Shown here in pieces: positions 43,453 through 53,178 of a stretch of DNA of 64,000 bases; within the stretch, counting starts at the first letter, position 1; every line of letters begins with the position of its first letter. The notes below the pieces were generated by a model. That model saw only the letters and a program-made list of their open reading frames with translations, had not been told where the DNA came from and searched no databases. The position numbers and the translations under genes were made by a program. Source of the DNA: Myroides odoratus DSM 2801 (lineage in GTDB: Bacteria; Bacteroidota; Bacteroidia; Flavobacteriales; Flavobacteriaceae); NCBI RefSeq assembly GCF_000243275.1, contig NZ_CM001437.1, forward strand, positions 621,580 to 685,579, in the 5' to 3' direction.

Positions 43453-43580
43453 TACTGATTGAAGGTGTGTTTGATTCTTTTATATAATACAAGTAATAAA
43501 TCCAATTACAGCATCCGCTACTACTAAATAGCAATCATTTATATTCTTTTTTACTCCAGTGATTTAGGTTCTATTTCATA

Positions 43581-43730
43581 TTAAAGCAAAGCAAATTCTT
43601 CTTTGGGTTTTGTATGTCTAAATGGAGTACTTAATCTAGCCATATCAAAAAAAGCTTGTTCTTTAGATTCTGAATTTGTTTGATAAATAACGATATCAGG
43701 AGGTGCTTTGTTTTCAGTTTCATCAAGCTT
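43581..43730 (-). pseudogene. Short remnant of an unknown gene
   Basis: On the minus strand a frame reads LDETENKAPPDIVIYQTNSE and continues protein-like to FRHTKPKEEFALL and a stop at 43581. Upstream, the reading shifts (MDEIESL in another frame), so the N-terminus is missing. The family is not recognised. It lies in the decayed stretch after the TetR gene. Confidence 0.4.
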
Positions 43731-43830
43731 TCAATTTCGTCCATTGTTAACCTTTATAAAAAAAGAAGTACTTAATTTCTTTTTGGAGAAACCAAGCACT
43801 TCAGTATTATTATTACAAACTCATGTATTT

Positions 43831-44691
43831 TTAAGTCATTACAACTTCCAGTACGACATTGTTGTTCTCATTGAACTTGTTTCTCCAACAGGAATACCCC
43901 TCCTCTACTTCTTACATATTATCTGGTACAGAAAAACCTAAGTATCCAAATCTAATTTCTACCTCGTCACCAGTTTTTCCCGCACCCATCAATATAATAT
44001 TCTCAACTTAAGTTGAGCCACCCTATCCACCTGCTCCTTGTATTCCATAACGAGACATAGGTATATATGGAGCCATAATTTCATAAACATCTTGCATAGT
44101 ACCATTTACCCATATTCCAAGATAAAGTATAACCATTCCTCCTCCATTAGGTAGCTGGTATTCATTACCATCCTTCATACTTTACGAATATAACTTAACA
44201 TTGAAAGCATAAGCTCCATTATCAGGCAACTTTAGTGTCACAGGTTCATGCCTATCGCTTGTTTTACTAAACCTGAGAGGAACCATATCATTATGCAAAT
44301 TCCCCAAAACTAAACCTCTATTTATTTCTTCTGTTTGGAAAAAGGTTTCAAAAGGTCCATCAATAGCTTCTGGCAATCTATCCACCAACCTTTGCCATCC
44401 TGTTTTTCTCCAGTAATAACCCCCTTCACTCAATGTAGGTGTACCGATGCGATATACTGTTAGTCCAACATGTATTTCCTTGTTTGCATCTGTAGTGGGA
44501 GCACATGGTTCTAGTCTCTCTTTATCATCCAAAAGTACTCTAGGATAGTTCAGTCCTTTTGTTGATGTAGTTACACTATTAGATAATGGGCTATTTGTGT
44601 CAAATTCTTTGAAATCAACCAACGCTACATTATTTAGAGCGATATCTGATCCAATTGTTACCTGAGAATTAGCTTTGTGACATATCAACAA
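43831..44691 (-). pseudogene. Decayed secreted surface-protein gene with in-frame stops
   Basis: One reading frame of 287 codons, but with stops: the TAA at 44182 (after FNVKLYS), then TAG and TAA within the GAGG*GGST*VENI stretch, another after SVPDNM, and a final TAA at 43831. Sequence between stops stays protein-like (MKDGNEYQLPNGGG, GKTGDEVEIRFGYLGFSVP). At the 5' end the signal-peptide frame is blocked by a TAG at 44701, and only a TTG is available for starting, so the start is lost too. The upstream part shares KGLNYPRV with the surface protein at 1-752. A non-functional relic is most likely; a stretch 44182-44691 might still be translated. Confidence 0.75.
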
Positions 44692-44780
44692 TGAACTTTT
44701 CTATAAAGAATAGACCTTTATTTTATGTACACAGCACAATTCTTCTCCTTTCGCAACTCGATAGAATGCTTTTATTTTCC

Positions 44781-47012
44781 TTATTTCTTCACAAAACGCT
44801 TAACCACTCGCTTGTTATCCTGGTTCAACTCAATCAAATACACTCCTTTGTTTAATTGACTTACATTTATCCCTTGATCTGTGGTCGTATTTTGTTGGAT
44901 TACCTGTCCAATTGCATCAAAAATGCGATACGAAATGGCGCTTTCTGACTCTGAGGTAACGTATAAAATATCTGCTGTTGGATTAGGATAAAGTACGAAA
45001 TCCAATTGTTCCATAGCACGTTCTCCTTGAGCTCGCTTAAAAATCGCCTTTACTTTAAAATTGGCTCTAGGATTGATGATAATTTTAGATTGTGTGGATT
45101 GAACATCTCCTTCCCAACGCACAAAGCGATAACCTGGTAGGGCGATGGCTTCTACTGTAACGGGAATCGTTTTAAAATAATGCCCTTGCCAGTTTTCATA
45201 CTCATCGCCTACTCCTACAGTACTGCTGTTGATCTCAATAGTGTTGACTTTGACAAATCCCCTGTCTTTATCGTTAATATGCGCTTTCAAGCGATACTTT
45301 CCACTCAAATTGAAATGCGTTTGAATGTGTTGATCTTGATAATTCGGTCGCAAACGAGCAAATTCCCGCATTTGTTCCACTCGATTCTCCCAATCTTGCA
45401 TGGAAGTCAGTAAATTCCATCGTTCGATATATCTGGGCATTTCTGGGCGAATACGTTCTTGCATCTCATTAATCAACGCGATAACATGCTCTTCTTTATA
45501 GCTTGTATTCATTAAATCGGCAAATCGATTTAAAAAGTAATTTTTATACGTTTCATTGGCGAGAAGTCCCTTTAGAATATGATCTTCACTTGCTATTGCC
45601 GACGCTAACGTATTATGGCTATATGAATTATTGATCCATTCATCAATTCCGTTAAAACCTGCATCTAAATCTTTAAATACCCAGCGGAATCGGCCATCCT
45701 GTCCATAAGGAGCATCGGGGGTGTACTCCACTCTTTTTCTAAAATAGGTATTGTTGTTGTGTGGCCAATCAAAATTAGCCGCATAGATTTCGGCAATTTG
45801 AAAATCGGTAAAATTCACCTCATCAATATACGTCAATGCTTTTTTATAGTTTTTCTTCTTTTTTAAATTTTGATTTGTAAAGAAATCAACCACTGTCAAG
45901 TACTGTACATTATCTCCCACATCAGCTAATCCAGCATTTTCTAAAAAGTCGAGGTCTCTTTCTTTGATGTCGTATACTCGTTCAAAATATTTCTCGTCAT
46001 ATCGCTCACGTAAATTCATCAAACCGTAATATTCGCCATTGACAAACGTAACAACAGGTTGGTATTTTTGGGTTTCAAAATGCAGATGTTCGTTTAATTT
46101 TTGCACAAAGGCATCTCTAAACATCGTTCTATACGTATCATTTCCAGAATTTCTTACAATTAATCGCTTAAAACTATCGTAGGGATATTCATCAAAGAAA
46201 TTATACTTCAGGTCCTTCTTTCCATACTCTGATTTTGCATACATGCGGTAAGATCTATTTTTAAAATGTCGCGATCCATTGCCGTGGTTTCTTATACCAA
46301 CCGTTTGATTGATTTTCTCCCCTCCATGGGCTAAATAAATAAAGTTAACAGGCACTTCCGATGCTGAGCCACTCGCCCAATAATTGGCAGGGACTGTGGT
46401 TTCATACTGATCAACCTCTGGATTTGCTAATCGCCAATCATCAAATGTTTTTCCTGCCACCCACAATCCATTTTCATAACCAAAGAGTTGATCATCATTC
46501 ACATTAATATTCACTACAGGAAACGCATATTCTTTATTGATCAGATATACTCTTGTGGTTGTTTCAGAAAAATGCTGGTTATCGAGGTAAGCCTTAGCTC
46601 TCACTACAAAACTTTTATCTACAGGAGTAGCAGGGAAGTACGGATTGGATTCAAAAGTAGTCGATATATTCGCTAGTCGATTAGGCTCCATCGTTCTATC
46701 ATAGATGGCAATTGGCGTTGTATACACTAAGGAACGTATCGTATCTTGGTGTAGTTCAAAAGGCAATTGCCCCCCGCGTTCTGGGTATTTGGTTTTATAA
46801 GTAAATGTACTCCCTCCTAAATTCTCAAGGGTCGGTTCTGATCCATCGAGCGTATAGATAATCTGCACATTAGAATTTTCATGACTAAGGTGTAAAGTAA
46901 ATGCCTGTTCATAAAATCCACTGGCAGCAGAAAAAACAGGCGGTTTCACTTGTTGACCAAATACAGATAAGGTCAAGCTAAAAACGAGTACTAAATAACA
47001 TTTTTTCATCAT
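44781..47012 (-). CDS. CotH kinase family protein with T9SS sorting domain
   Basis: 743 aa. Signal peptide MMKKCYLVLVFSLTLSVFGQ; an immunoglobulin/chitobiase-like segment (~24-110, IIYTLDGSEPT); the CotH kinase-like domain (~165-560: VGIRNHGNGSRHFKNRSYRMYAKSEYG, NSGNDTYRTMFRDAFVQKL, RFRWVFKDLDAGFNGI); a C-terminal FVRWEGDVQSTQSKIIIN repeat-like module; and a type A T9SS sorting domain from ~672 (LYPNPTADILYV...VYLIELNQDNKRVVKRFVKK). Exported across the outer membrane and probably surface-anchored. It may phosphorylate or modify extracellular proteins, as CotH does in spores; substrate unknown. Confidence 0.88.
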   Translation of the reverse strand: MMKKCYLVLVFSLTLSVFGQQVKPPVFSAASGFYEQAFTLHLSHENSNVQIIYTLDGSEPTLENLGGSTFTYKTKYPERGGQLPFELHQDTIRSLVYTTPIAIYDRTMEPNRLANISTTFESNPYFPATPVDKSFVVRAKAYLDNQHFSETTTRVYLINKEYAFPVVNINVNDDQLFGYENGLWVAGKTFDDWRLANPEVDQYETTVPANYWASGSASEVPVNFIYLAHGGEKINQTVGIRNHGNGSRHFKNRSYRMYAKSEYGKKDLKYNFFDEYPYDSFKRLIVRNSGNDTYRTMFRDAFVQKLNEHLHFETQKYQPVVTFVNGEYYGLMNLRERYDEKYFERVYDIKERDLDFLENAGLADVGDNVQYLTVVDFFTNQNLKKKKNYKKALTYIDEVNFTDFQIAEIYAANFDWPHNNNTYFRKRVEYTPDAPYGQDGRFRWVFKDLDAGFNGIDEWINNSYSHNTLASAIASEDHILKGLLANETYKNYFLNRFADLMNTSYKEEHVIALINEMQERIRPEMPRYIERWNLLTSMQDWENRVEQMREFARLRPNYQDQHIQTHFNLSGKYRLKAHINDKDRGFVKVNTIEINSSTVGVGDEYENWQGHYFKTIPVTVEAIALPGYRFVRWEGDVQSTQSKIIINPRANFKVKAIFKRAQGERAMEQLDFVLYPNPTADILYVTSESESAISYRIFDAIGQVIQQNTTTDQGINVSQLNKGVYLIELNQDNKRVVKRFVKK

Positions 47013-47261
47013 ACTTTAATTTTTAAAGATTAAAATTTTATCTTAAAATTAAAATATTAACATAAATAAAACTATTATTTTATAAAAAATCACAAATAAA
47101 AACAACAGCAAACACAAGGATACAACAGAGTTAGCTACGTGATGCTGAACAAAACACTAGTAAATAGTGCACTTGAAGCTACTAAACAGCCTCCTATAAT
47201 TTCATTTGATTTTAGTAATTTAAAAAAGTAGTACTTCCTACTTTCATCGAAAAAGTTCTTT

Positions 47262-48143
47262 TTACTTTCGCTTGATCCAGGTACTCGCCTTTTCCTTCTT
47301 TGTCTTTTTAGGAACTGGATTTGCTGCCCAGCTAGTAGGCCCTGTTTTCTTCCAAACCCTATCATGCGTTCGAATCATTTTAATATAGCCCCAAATGCCT
47401 AGGGTTAGCATCAAAATAAAGAATACCAGGATTCCACTGACAAAAAGAGGAACCTCATTGCCATAAAACAAGGCATAGATTAATAACCCATCAAAAAGTA
47501 TCATGACAATTGGTATAAAAAAAGTAAGTCCGATGTATTTAATTACGTTCAAATAATACTCCATCTTGTAATTCATTGCATAGAGCAAGATTCCCCAAAA
47601 GGCAAATACCAAGACGACCATCATGAGCAAGGCACCAAAAAATAAGGCCAATGTACCAAAGCCAAAACTCACACTATCCTTTGAAATTTCATCGTAATAC
47701 ACCGTTACAGTCGCTCCAATTGTTGGTTGACTACTTGAAGAATACGACAAGGTATGAGCTACTAACACGCCAGACAAAGTTGTAAATTCAACTGTTGGTG
47801 TAAACATAGTTGTAGTGGTTCCCGCATCTGCATCATGGCTTTCATAAGAAGAATAAGAAATAACTTTTGCTTCATAACGCTGTCCATTTACTACCAATTG
47901 GGTTGTTTTATAGAGAGACGATCCCATGCCTATGGTTATGCTTATTGCAAAAACCATTACAATCGTTACCACCAAAAAAACATACCCAAAGCCAAGACAC
48001 CCTAGCCCACCTTTTCCAGCGTGCAAACGACGTTGCCCTATTTTATAGGTCAACCAAAGGCCGAAAAGCAGCGCTAAAACCCCACTCCAGCCATATAAAG
48101 TCAAACTGAGAAAAATCATAGAGAATAAAATCATAGGAAACAT
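47262..48143 (-). CDS. DUF3592 domain membrane protein
   Basis: 293 aa. Hydrophobic segments at about 5-35, 50-72, 155-180, 190-215 and 225-250 enclose a soluble beta-rich domain (~80-150: QRYEAKVISYSSYESHDADAGTTTTMFTPTVEFTT) with the ATVTVYYD strand, the DUF3592 pattern. Very basic C-terminus (KKTKKEKASTWIKRK). Unknown function. 14 bases downstream of the gene at 48158, same strand, so probably one operon. Confidence 0.72.
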   Translation of the reverse strand: MFPMILFSMIFLSLTLYGWSGVLALLFGLWLTYKIGQRRLHAGKGGLGCLGFGYVFLVVTIVMVFAISITIGMGSSLYKTTQLVVNGQRYEAKVISYSSYESHDADAGTTTTMFTPTVEFTTLSGVLVAHTLSYSSSSQPTIGATVTVYYDEISKDSVSFGFGTLALFFGALLMMVVLVFAFWGILLYAMNYKMEYYLNVIKYIGLTFFIPIVMILFDGLLIYALFYGNEVPLFVSGILVFFILMLTLGIWGYIKMIRTHDRVWKKTGPTSWAANPVPKKTKKEKASTWIKRK

Positions 48144-48157
48144 ACAACGAGAACCGC

Positions 48158-48973
48158 TTAGTTGTACCGCGAAGTTTGGTGCTTAAATATTGTTTTTTGA
48201 CGCTTTATCAACTCATTATCTTGGAATACTTGTTTCTCCATTGCTGTTGGTGTCCCTTCTTTTTCTGAAGAACTACCAGTAGTAGTTGGAGGCATTAGCC
48301 TATCCTTTTTTGTTTGCACTATCCAATAGCTGCGTATATCTATCAGCCTCCTACTAATTACATAGAGAAAATACAAGGCAAAAATAAGGATAAAGATAGA
48401 AAAGCTCTCCGCTTCTTCTTCAGAACCAAAAATTCGATATTGATAATAAACAATGAGTAGATAGCCTACCATTAGCATACGCAGAGGTTTAATCAACAGG
48501 TGAATCCCCTTTCTAATAGCTGCTGCAGTCTGATTTGTAATAATTGCAGACACATGCAAGACAAATAAAGTTAAAAACAAAGCCATTCTACAAACTAAAA
48601 AGGCCAGAACAAGAATAATATAAGCCAGAATTAAATCTTCATAAGTCAACCAAAACGTACCTCCTTCTGCATCTAAGAATACCGCTTGATCCACATCCGA
48701 AAAGAAATCATGCGTAATATCTTCAAGCCGTTCAGCAGGAATAAACACTTGATTCCCGTCTGATCCAGCAGCAGTAATTCCGACAGCCACGCTCCCTCGC
48801 TCATCTACAACTCGCTCTAATCGTCCCGTATACAATTCGCCTGTAACAAGAGCTTGTCCCATCTGAACTGGTAGACTAACAATAGAAAGCACCCATGAGC
48901 TACCTGCGGATAGCAGAATTAACACGATAATAATCGGAAGGAAATTAATTTTCTTACCTCTTTTTTGATTCAT
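48158..48973 (-). CDS. Membrane protein of unknown function, paired with DUF3592 gene
   Basis: 271 aa. N-terminal anchor (~9-30), a soluble beta-like loop (~35-110, TGRLERVVDERGSVAVGITAAG), then four hydrophobic segments and a charged tail (TKKDRLMPP...KRQKTIFKHQTSRYN). Topology mirrors the partner gene, and the GELYTGRLERVVDERGSV segment resembles a DUF3592-like strand set, so it may be a diverged relative. No family recognised. Confidence 0.55.
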   Translation of the reverse strand: MNQKRGKKINFLPIIIVLILLSAGSSWVLSIVSLPVQMGQALVTGELYTGRLERVVDERGSVAVGITAAGSDGNQVFIPAERLEDITHDFFSDVDQAVFLDAEGGTFWLTYEDLILAYIILVLAFLVCRMALFLTLFVLHVSAIITNQTAAAIRKGIHLLIKPLRMLMVGYLLIVYYQYRIFGSEEEAESFSIFILIFALYFLYVISRRLIDIRSYWIVQTKKDRLMPPTTTGSSSEKEGTPTAMEKQVFQDNELIKRQKTIFKHQTSRYN

Positions 48974-49083
48974 CTTGCTTGATTTTTCTTTTTTTCTATT
49001 CTAGATAGAAAAGCTAATTTTAGTATTATCAGCAAGATACCACAATATAAATTAAGAAACCCTATCTCCTTTCCTCATCAATC

Positions 49084-49268
49084 AAAAAAAGGATGAATTA
49101 CAACATTCATCCTTTTTTTATTTATATCGCGATATAGCGTTTATTCTCCTTTAATAAAAGTGAGGAATTCATCGTAATACTGAGCTAAGAGTATTTGATA
49201 ACCTTCACTTTGATCTACTTTCATTTTATCTGTATCCGGTTGAGAAACAAAATAAATAACAAAAGCAT
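49084..49268. repeat. ~185-bp direct repeat, distal copy (3' gene end plus terminator)
   Basis: Nearly identical to 49820-50005: the terminator hairpin AAGGATGAAT / ATTCATCCTT, a TATATCGCGATATA palindrome (49123-49136), and the last ~45 codons of the gene at 49878 (minus strand). Differences are a few bases in the T-run and one substitution. It has no gene body attached. Confidence 0.92.
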
Positions 49269-49303
49269 TTATTTTTATTCTTCTTTTGTCGTTAATTTAT
49301 TAA

Positions 49304-49462
49304 CTACATATTCGATAAACCAGTGGAAGCTATTTGATTTTCAATCTCATCTGCATTAATAAAATGTCCTACATTAAATTGTTCTGCTATCGAGGCGAAA
49401 AGCGTAGATTTACCAGAACCATTAGGACCGCCGAATACTCTTAGTCTTTTGGTTGCAGACAT
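49304..49462 (-). pseudogene. Truncated zeta-type toxin (P-loop kinase) remnant
   Basis: 52 codons from the ATG at 49462: MSATKRLRVFGGPNGSGKST gives Walker A, then FINADEIENQIASTGLSNM and a stop. Intact zeta toxins are several times longer, so everything past the first ~50 residues is lost at the junction with the direct repeat. Zeta toxins phosphorylate UDP-GlcNAc; this relic cannot. Overlaps the antitoxin-like remnant, as in intact pairs. Confidence 0.7.
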
Positions 49463-49702
49463 ATTTTAACTCCTTTAGCTAAATTGACATTACTTTTTAC
49501 TTGTCGAACTTCCTTTAGTTCTCGTGTAGTACCATCAGCCTCTTGTAATACCACCTTATTTCCTTTCACCATCTGTATAGGTAACTAATGCAGTAGAGAT
49601 TCGTACAGCGCTAGAAGAAGCTTTTTTAGCTGCTCCTACAATTAGTTTACGCTCCTCACGTAACTTCGTTGCTGATGTGTTTTTTCTTACTTGTTTTGGC
49701 AT
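49441..49702 (-). pseudogene. Frameshifted antitoxin-like gene of the zeta pair
   Basis: From the ATG at 49702 the frame reads MPKQVRKNTSATKLREERKL ... ISTALVTYTDGERK and stops at 49556. Removing one extra G in the TGGTGAAAGGAAAT stretch restores GNKVVLQEADGTTRELKEVR ... GVKICLQPKD to a stop at 49441, overlapping the toxin start. This looks like the small protein encoded before Bacteroidota zeta toxins; antitoxin function is inferred from position. The 49-codon truncated form may still be made. Confidence 0.6.
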
Positions 49703-49819
49703 TTTAATTCCTTTTATAATGATTGATAAAGTTACAAAACTTATAGTTCCTTTCCTAAACGTTTTTAAGTAGAAGCTTACTCTATTTGATGACCATTCAA
49801 AATTTATATTGTCTTTTAA

Positions 49820-49851
49820 AAAAAAAGGATGAATTACAACATTCATCCTTT
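49820..49851 (-). terminator. Terminator of the gene at 49878
   Basis: AAAGGATGAAT / ATTCATCCTTT hairpin with A-run on the plus strand, which reads as a T-run on the minus strand. A duplicate lies at 49084-49119. Confidence 0.88.
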
Positions 49852-50005
49852 CGTTCGTTTATATCGCGATATAGCGTTTATTCTCCTTTAATAAAAGTGA
49901 GGAATTCATCGTAATACTGAGCTAAGAGTATTTGATAGCCTTCACTTTGATCTACTTTCATTTTATCTGTATCCGGTTGAGAAACAAAATAAATAACAAA
50001 AGCAT
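49820..50005. repeat. ~185-bp direct repeat, proximal copy
   Basis: Matching copy of 49084-49268; here it is the true 3' end of the gene at 49878 with its terminator (stem 49820-49834 with 49841-49851, loop TACAAC). Confidence 0.92.
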
Positions 50006-50609
50006 CCACATGATATTCTGGAATTCCCAAATCTTTCATTAGCTCTTCTCTTGGGTATTGTTTATAAAAAGAGGCAACATTGTTTTCGATCTTTTCATAT
50101 TCAATCATTTGCAAATCGCGTTTTCGCGTTCCATTCAATCGATTGATAATTCCATCAATTGTAATTCCCATTTTTAAATCGCTAGTCGACATGAATACGC
50201 GATTATTTTTATTGTATCGCTTTTCAGCTGGTGTCAATTTCTTACCGCCAAAATTCATTTCACCTTCACCAAACTCCTTCTTAACGATTACGATTTCTTC
50301 TAATTTCTGTCCTGGTTTTACTAATACGGGTGTGATTCGTTTTGTTTGTAAATCACCTTCATCAATAACATAAAGCATCGTTGCACTGTATTCACTTGAA
50401 AAACGCAGTGTATCACCTAAATGGGTTTGTATTAAAAAATAACCTGTTTGATCCGATTGAGTTTTCTCCTTTGTATTTTTATTTTCAATAGAAACTGGAA
50501 TAATTTGTCCATTGTACAATCGAACGCGTCCATCTATTAAAGTTGGTCTTTGAGCATAAGCACTCAAGCCAATACATACTATACTCAATAACGCCAATAG
50601 GTTTTTCAT
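49878..50609 (-). CDS. Secreted carboxypeptidase-regulatory-like (CarboxypepD_reg) protein
   Basis: 243 aa. Signal peptide MKNLLALLSIVCIGLSAYAQ; a beta-sandwich domain (~22-105: LIDGRVRLYNGQIIPVSIENKNTKEKTQSDQTGYFLI...GDTLRFSS) of the type that starts many TonB receptors; then a helical/charged half of unknown role (~125-243). Periplasmic or outer-membrane associated. Its last ~45 codons and terminator are duplicated 736 bases downstream, with toxin-antitoxin debris in between. Confidence 0.78.
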   Translation of the reverse strand: MKNLLALLSIVCIGLSAYAQRPTLIDGRVRLYNGQIIPVSIENKNTKEKTQSDQTGYFLIQTHLGDTLRFSSEYSATMLYVIDEGDLQTKRITPVLVKPGQKLEEIVIVKKEFGEGEMNFGGKKLTPAEKRYNKNNRVFMSTSDLKMGITIDGIINRLNGTRKRDLQMIEYEKIENNVASFYKQYPREELMKDLGIPEYHVDAFVIYFVSQPDTDKMKVDQSEGYQILLAQYYDEFLTFIKGE

Positions 50610-50662
50610 AATTTACTAGTTTGTTTTGATAAAGATATAATTACTTCAAAGAATAAAAAAAA

Positions 50663-51073
50663 TTATTCCTCTAGCATTGTATTTATTTTTTCTAACACAT
50701 ACGGAGGAGGTACAGTTGGACGACCTGTTTGCATATCAACAAACACCAACATGGAATATCCCGTTGTTAATAACTCGTTATTTTGATTATATAATTCATA
50801 ATCGAATTCAATTTTCACTCCACTGCATTTTTTAAATATGGTGCGAATACATAAATCTTCATCATACTTTGCTGGCTTTTTATAGTTCATAGTTAAGGAT
50901 ACAACTGGAAGCATGATTCCCAATTCCTCCATTTGTTTATACGAAATACCTAAGTTTCGCAACCACTCAACTCTCCCTATTTCAAAGTATTGTGCATAAT
51001 TACCATGGTACACGACTCCCATTTGATCTGTTTCTGCATAACGCACACGTACTGTGTAATCGAATTTTTTCAT
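50663..51073 (-). CDS. Acyl-CoA thioesterase, YbgC/FadM type
   Basis: 136 aa, hot-dog fold length. The YbgC signature is intact: RYAETDQMGVVYHGNYAQYFEIGRVEWLR (catalytic Asp~15 and the HxNY region), followed by the LTMNYKKPAKYDEDLCIRTIFKK strands. Hydrolyses acyl-CoA thioesters in the cytosol. Divergent from dnaA. Confidence 0.9.
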   Translation of the reverse strand: MKKFDYTVRVRYAETDQMGVVYHGNYAQYFEIGRVEWLRNLGISYKQMEELGIMLPVVSLTMNYKKPAKYDEDLCIRTIFKKCSGVKIEFDYELYNQNNELLTTGYSMLVFVDMQTGRPTVPPPYVLEKINTMLEE

Positions 51074-51261
51074 ATTCCTTTTAAATTTTATTTGACTAAT
51101 TGAATTATAAATGTACTTACCATTTTTTTTTGAAAATTACAATGACTAATTCGTTTTTTTATCCCAAAAATTGTTCACATATTTGCCATCTGATTCGACA
51201 CCGACATCAATCCAAAAAACATTCAAAAATAGTAACTGTTTTTTTAAAAATCTAACCAAAA

Positions 51262-52701
51262 ATGCACGAATACAAAGACATGACAGCGCAATCTGCTTGG
51301 AATGCTTGTCTTGAATTCATAAAGGACAACATAGGCGAACAAGCGTTTAAGACTTGGTTCATGCCTATTAAAGCCATTGAATTAACTGAAGACAAGCTCT
51401 ATATACAAGTGCCTAGCAAATTCTTTTATGAATGGCTAGAAGAGCACTACGTAAGTATATTGAAAGTTGCGTTGACAAAAGTGTTAGGTGGAAATGCAAA
51501 GTTACTATATAAAATACAAATGGAAAATGTATCTGGCAACAAGCAGCCATTTACAGAACAGTTACCTAGTTCACAAAGAGGACCTGTAAAACCACAAGAA
51601 TTGGATGTTCCTGTTCAGAATAAAAATCCTGAACTAAAAAACCCTTTCATTATACCAGGAATTCGAAATGTAAAGATTGAGTCACAATTAAACTCAAACT
51701 ATTCTTTCGACAATTTCTTAGAAGGAGATGCAAACCGCTTAGCGCGTTCTGCAGGTATGGCTGTGTCTAAAAAACCAGGAGGAACTTCATTCAACCCTTT
51801 ATTGATTTTTGGTGGTGTTGGATTAGGAAAAACTCACTTAGCACATGCAATTGGTGTAGAAATCAAAGAATACTTTCCTGACAAAACTGTACTTTACATT
51901 TCTGCAGAAGTATTTACACAACAATATGTGGACTCTGTTCGCAAACAAACAAGAAATGATTTCATCTATTTTTATCAATTAATTGATGTATTAATTGTCG
52001 ATGATATTCAATTCTTATCCGGTAAGTCGGGAACACAAGATGTATTTTTCCACATCTTCAACCACTTACACCAAAATGGAAAACAAGTTATCTTAACATC
52101 AGATAAGGCTCCTGTTGACATGCAAGATATTGAGCAACGCTTATTATCTCGTTTTAAATGGGGATTATCTGCAGAGATTCAAACACCAGATTTTGAAACT
52201 AGAGTTAAGATTGTTAAACATATTTTATACCGCGATGGTGTGACAATGCCAGAAAACATCATCGAGTATATGGCTAAAAATGTATCGACAAACGTTCGTG
52301 AATTAGAAGGGGCTATTATCTCATTAATCGCTCAATCTTCCTTCAACAAACAAGAAGTTACTATTGATTTAGCTCGTCAAGTTATTGAGAAATTCATCAA
52401 GCATACGCAAAAAGAAATTTCAATTGACTACATCCAAAAAGTGGTTTCTGATTACTTTGAAATGGATATTGAAACATTGAAATCAAAAACGCGTAAACGC
52501 AATATTGTACAAGCAAGACAATTAGCTATGTTCTTTGCTAAAAAGTACACGAAAGCTTCTTTGGCTAATATTGGTTCTCAAATAGGAAAACGCGATCACG
52601 CTACCGTATTACATGCATGTAAAACAGTAGATAACCTATTAGAAACGGATAAGGAATTCAAGAAATTCCACGATGAAATCAATCAAAAGTTCAATATGTA
52701 A
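51262..52701 (+). CDS. dnaA: Chromosomal replication initiator DnaA
   Basis: 479 aa. Domain I ~1-80 (SAWNACLEFIKDNIGEQAFKTWFMPI), linker ~85-145, AAA+ domain with Walker A FGGVGLGKTHLAHA and Walker B VDDIQFLSGK, and the domain IV HTH with the DnaA signature KRDHATVLHACKTV near residue 447. Binds DnaA boxes and melts oriC. I looked for TTATCCACA-type boxes in 51080-51260 and found no convincing cluster, so oriC is not obviously here. Stop overlaps the phosphatase start (TAATG). Confidence 0.97.
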   Translation: MHEYKDMTAQSAWNACLEFIKDNIGEQAFKTWFMPIKAIELTEDKLYIQVPSKFFYEWLEEHYVSILKVALTKVLGGNAKLLYKIQMENVSGNKQPFTEQLPSSQRGPVKPQELDVPVQNKNPELKNPFIIPGIRNVKIESQLNSNYSFDNFLEGDANRLARSAGMAVSKKPGGTSFNPLLIFGGVGLGKTHLAHAIGVEIKEYFPDKTVLYISAEVFTQQYVDSVRKQTRNDFIYFYQLIDVLIVDDIQFLSGKSGTQDVFFHIFNHLHQNGKQVILTSDKAPVDMQDIEQRLLSRFKWGLSAEIQTPDFETRVKIVKHILYRDGVTMPENIIEYMAKNVSTNVRELEGAIISLIAQSSFNKQEVTIDLARQVIEKFIKHTQKEISIDYIQKVVSDYFEMDIETLKSKTRKRNIVQARQLAMFFAKKYTKASLANIGSQIGKRDHATVLHACKTVDNLLETDKEFKKFHDEINQKFNM

Positions 52702-53159
52702 TGAAAACAAAAGTACTCATGGTCTGTTTAGGTAATATCTGTAGGTCACCCTTGGCCGAAGGTATTCTACAAGCTAAACTTCCCAAAGAAGACTTTTTAG
52801 TAGATTCTGCGGGCACTGGAAATTGGCATGTGGGTGAATTACCCGATCAACGTTCCATTGCAGTAGCTAGAAAATACGGTATTGACTTAACTACACAAAG
52901 AGCCAGACAATTTAAAAAGAGTGATTTTTCTACTTTTGATTATATTTTTGTCATGGATCAATCGAATTACAACAATGTAGTTCAGTTGGCAGAAAAGCCA
53001 GAAGATGCACAAAAGGTTCGCTTGTTATTGGATGTCATTCATCCAGGTAAAAAAGCAGAAGTTCCCGATCCGTATTACGGAGGTCCTGATGGATTTGAGC
53101 ATGTTTTTCAACTGGTTGATGAAGCGTGTACGCTTATCGCTAAAGATTTAAAATCTTAG
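52701..53159 (+). CDS. Low-molecular-weight protein-tyrosine phosphatase
   Basis: 152 aa. P-loop VCLGNICRSP at ~8-17 (the family's C-x5-R-S motif) and the general-acid VPDPYYGGPDGFEHVF at ~119. Removes phosphate from Tyr in proteins, often in polysaccharide control. One-base overlap with dnaA suggests coupling. A hairpin terminator follows at 53179. Confidence 0.94.
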   Translation: MKTKVLMVCLGNICRSPLAEGILQAKLPKEDFLVDSAGTGNWHVGELPDQRSIAVARKYGIDLTTQRARQFKKSDFSTFDYIFVMDQSNYNNVVQLAEKPEDAQKVRLLLDVIHPGKKAEVPDPYYGGPDGFEHVFQLVDEACTLIAKDLKS

Positions 53160-53178
53160 TAATTTATATAATAGATTC

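Noticed and set aside
43708..43941. Plus-strand frame of 77 codons
   Set aside because: Lies opposite the decayed minus-strand reading frame, which looks more protein-like; no promoter seen.
47135..47365. 76-codon minus-strand frame before the DUF3592 gene end
   Set aside because: Overlaps the 3' end of the DUF3592 gene in another frame with no signal of its own.
51080..51261. Possible oriC next to dnaA
   Set aside because: No cluster of TTATCCACA-like DnaA boxes; only weak two-mismatch words such as TTATCCCAA. dnaA is not always next to oriC in this phylum.
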